Part shown: piece after piece, positions 62,742 to 64,000 of the stretch
How positions within the stretch are numbered: position 1 is the first letter of the stretch
How the letters are laid out: each line of letters opens with the position of its first letter
From: Spirilliplanes yamanashiensis
GTDB taxonomy: Bacteria; Actinomycetota; Actinomycetes; Mycobacteriales; Micromonosporaceae
Assembly: GCF_016863475.1 (NCBI RefSeq)
Contig: NZ_BOOY01000005.1
Span: forward strand, 1 to 64,000
Direction: 5' to 3'
Length of the DNA: 64,000 bases
The notes under the pieces: model-generated
Seen by the model: only the letters and a program-made list of their open reading frames with translations
Databases searched by the model: none
Told to the model about the DNA's origin: nothing
Position numbers and translations under genes: made by a program

Positions 62742-63911
62742 ATGAGCAGGCGGGACCGCGCCCTGCTGCTCGCCGGGGCCACCGTGGCGGCCGCCGCGCT
62801 GACCTGGTTCGCCACCATCTGGCACGCCTTCTTCGACCTGAGCATCTACGACGGCGCGGTGAGCTACTGGCTGCGCGACGGCGGGATGATCTACGACTGG
62901 CTGCGGCTGGAGAGCCGCTACGGGTTCACCTACCCGCCGTTCGCGGCGTTCCTGATGGCGCCCATGGCGTACCTGCCGTGGCCGCTGGTCATCGTCGTCG
63001 CGTGCGTGGCGACGGTGGTGACCACGGCGCTGATCGTGTGGTGGGTGTTCGGGCCCGCCATCCGGCGGCACGGCCGGCCCCCGGCGTTCATGGCCGCGCT
63101 GACCCTGCTGGCCGTGGCCGTGTTCGAGCCGATGCGCGAGACGTTCGTCTTCGGCCAGGTGAACACGCTGCTGCTCGCCGTCGTGGCCGCCGACCTGCTG
63201 TTCCTGGTGGCCCGCGGCAGCCGCTGGGCGGGCGTCGGCGTCGGCCTGGCGATGGCGGTGAAGCTGACGCCCGGCGTGTTCCTGCTCTGGCTGCTGGTCA
63301 CCCGGCGCTGGCGGGCGGCCGCCGTCGCCACCGGCACGGCCGCCGCCGCGACGCTGCTGGCCGCCGCGGCCGCCCCCGACATGTCCCGCGAGTTCTGGAC
63401 CTCGGCGATCTTCGACACCAACCGGGTCGGCACCCTCGCCTTCGTGTCGAACCAGTCGCTGCAGGGCGTCGTGGCCCGCCTGTCGCCCGCCGCGTCGCCG
63501 GTGTGGGGGCTGCTGCTGGCCGCGGCCGCCCTGGCGGTGTGGGCGTGGCGGGTGCGCCGCGCCGACGTGCCGGCCGGGCTGGCCCTGACCGGGGTGCTCG
63601 GCTGCCTGGTCAGCCCGGTCACCTGGGTGCACCACCTGGTCTGGCTGCTGCCCGCGTTCCTGCTGGTGGTCGAGCGGGGGCTGGGCGGCGAGCGGCGGCT
63701 GCTGTGGTTCGCGGGCGTCTCGTGGGCGCTGATGTGCAGCCGGGTGGTGTGGATCTGGGAGCGCAACCCGGCCGGGCCGGTCGGGTTCCTCGGCAGCAAC
63801 CTGTACGTGTGGATCAGCGTGGCGCTGCTGTTCCTCGTCCCGCCGCGGCGCGGCGCCGGACTGTCGGACCGGGCCGGTACGGTGCGGGCGTGGGCGTACC
63901 CGAGGAACTGA
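62742..63911 (+). CDS. GT87/DUF2029-type membrane glycosyltransferase, second copy
   Basis: This 389-residue protein is a paralogue of the gene at 59163: about ten helices, an acidic first loop (DLSIYDGAVSYWLRDGG) and FTYPPFAAFLM. The best start is the ATG at 62742, with GGGAGG five bases upstream; an ATG at 62709 would overlap the divergent GNAT start. It probably acts on the same type of envelope glycan as its paralogue. Its last 22 bases overlap the next gene. Confidence 0.85.
   Translation: MSRRDRALLLAGATVAAAALTWFATIWHAFFDLSIYDGAVSYWLRDGGMIYDWLRLESRYGFTYPPFAAFLMAPMAYLPWPLVIVVACVATVVTTALIVWWVFGPAIRRHGRPPAFMAALTLLAVAVFEPMRETFVFGQVNTLLLAVVAADLLFLVARGSRWAGVGVGLAMAVKLTPGVFLLWLLVTRRWRAAAVATGTAAAATLLAAAAAPDMSREFWTSAIFDTNRVGTLAFVSNQSLQGVVARLSPAASPVWGLLLAAAALAVWAWRVRRADVPAGLALTGVLGCLVSPVTWVHHLVWLLPAFLLVVERGLGGERRLLWFAGVSWALMCSRVVWIWERNPAGPVGFLGSNLYVWISVALLFLVPPRRGAGLSDRAGTVRAWAYPRN
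63878..63883 (+). promoter_or_regulatory. -10 element inside the GT87 gene, leaderless for the next gene
   Basis: TACGGT is followed by six bases and the GTG at 63890. Confidence 0.5.
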
Positions 63912-64000
63912 GCATCCCGCAGGCCCGGCGCGTGGCGCTCGCCGCGCAGGGGTTCACCGACCCCCGGCCCACCGGCGCGGTCACCGTCCGGCACCTGCGC
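63890..64000 (+). CDS. 5' end of a YcaQ-family winged-helix/DNA glycosylase-like gene
   Basis: From the GTG at 63890 the frame stays open for 37 codons to the window edge. The start contains LSIPQARRVALAAQGFTDPR followed by PTGAVTVRHLR. From memory, this is the conserved N-terminus of the YcaQ-like winged-helix family (crosslink-repair DNA glycosylases and their actinobacterial relatives). The rest is outside the window, so catalytic residues cannot be checked. It begins inside the GT87 gene in another frame. Confidence 0.75.
   Translation, partial: MGVPEELSIPQARRVALAAQGFTDPRPTGAVTVRHLR

Overview
The window is a stretch of chromosome from a very GC-rich actinobacterium. By eye well over two thirds of the bases are G or C, almost every codon ends in G or C, GTG starts are common, and many genes seem to be transcribed without a leader. 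Gene content and order match the conserved core of actinomycete chromosomes. From memory, the same families occur in the same order in Mycobacterium tuberculosis, from Rv2898c (YraN) down to dapB. The low-complexity extensions and accessory genes suggest a Micromonosporaceae-type organism (Actinoplanes, Catellatospora or a relative), but this is inference. No insertion sequence, prophage, CRISPR array, rRNA or intact tRNA was seen.

Layout. 1-2019 (minus): yraN, a yifB/comM-type ATPase, and the first 48 codons of a translationally coupled gene that is probably dprA. 2174-10057 (plus): a membrane protein, rpsB-tsf, pyrH-frr-cdsA, rlmN and a DivIVA-like protein. 10118-18577: mostly accessory genes. 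These are a metallo-beta-lactamase/Rieske fusion, small membrane proteins, a carotenoid-desaturase-like flavoprotein, a TetR regulator divergent from an MMPL exporter, and a BrkB-type membrane protein. 18631-23876: the isoprenoid/proteolysis operon dxr-rip-ispG, then PadR and GNAT genes. 23920-28048: accessory genes, with an ArsR-like regulator coupled to a membrane serine hydrolase, a DUF998 protein, an SDR and a MerR regulator.

28115-34729: a nitrogen-catabolic cluster (amino-acid permease, glutamine-synthetase-like ligase, aldehyde dehydrogenase, SDR, gamma-glutamyl amide hydrolase) behind a long, strongly structured non-coding region. It looks like a gamma-glutamylation pathway for a small amine such as a polyamine or ethanolamine. 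34777-41771: a PPOX-fold protein, a 1218-residue histidine kinase/receiver/SpoIIE phosphatase/RsbW-like ATPase fusion with a convergent STAS gene, map, a VIT-family transporter and a nucleotidyltransferase. 41857-51159: a ferritin-like/lipoprotein pair, then the translation operon rimP-nusA-ylxR-infB, a Trm11-like methyltransferase, ylxP, rbfA and nrnA. 51455-64000: a 39-residue protein, a MATE pump, truB-ribF-rpsO-pnp, an M16 peptidase, two GT87-type glycosyltransferases flanking a PAP2 enzyme, dapB and a GNAT gene, and the start of a YcaQ-family gene.

How the parts work together. Most of the window is housekeeping: ribosome assembly and translation (rpsB, tsf, frr, rlmN, rimP, nusA, infB, rbfA, truB, rpsO), RNA turnover (pnp, nrnA), nucleotide and lipid precursors (pyrH, cdsA, dxr, ispG), flavin supply (ribF) and lysine/peptidoglycan precursors (dapB). 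The accessory islands add signalling, amine catabolism and envelope functions. The most unusual items are the all-in-one stress-signalling kinase/phosphatase at 35394-39050, the structured leader at 28359-28760, the repeated use of -10 hexamers directly before start codons (twice sharing bases with the previous stop codon), and the MBL-Rieske fusion at 10477-12024.
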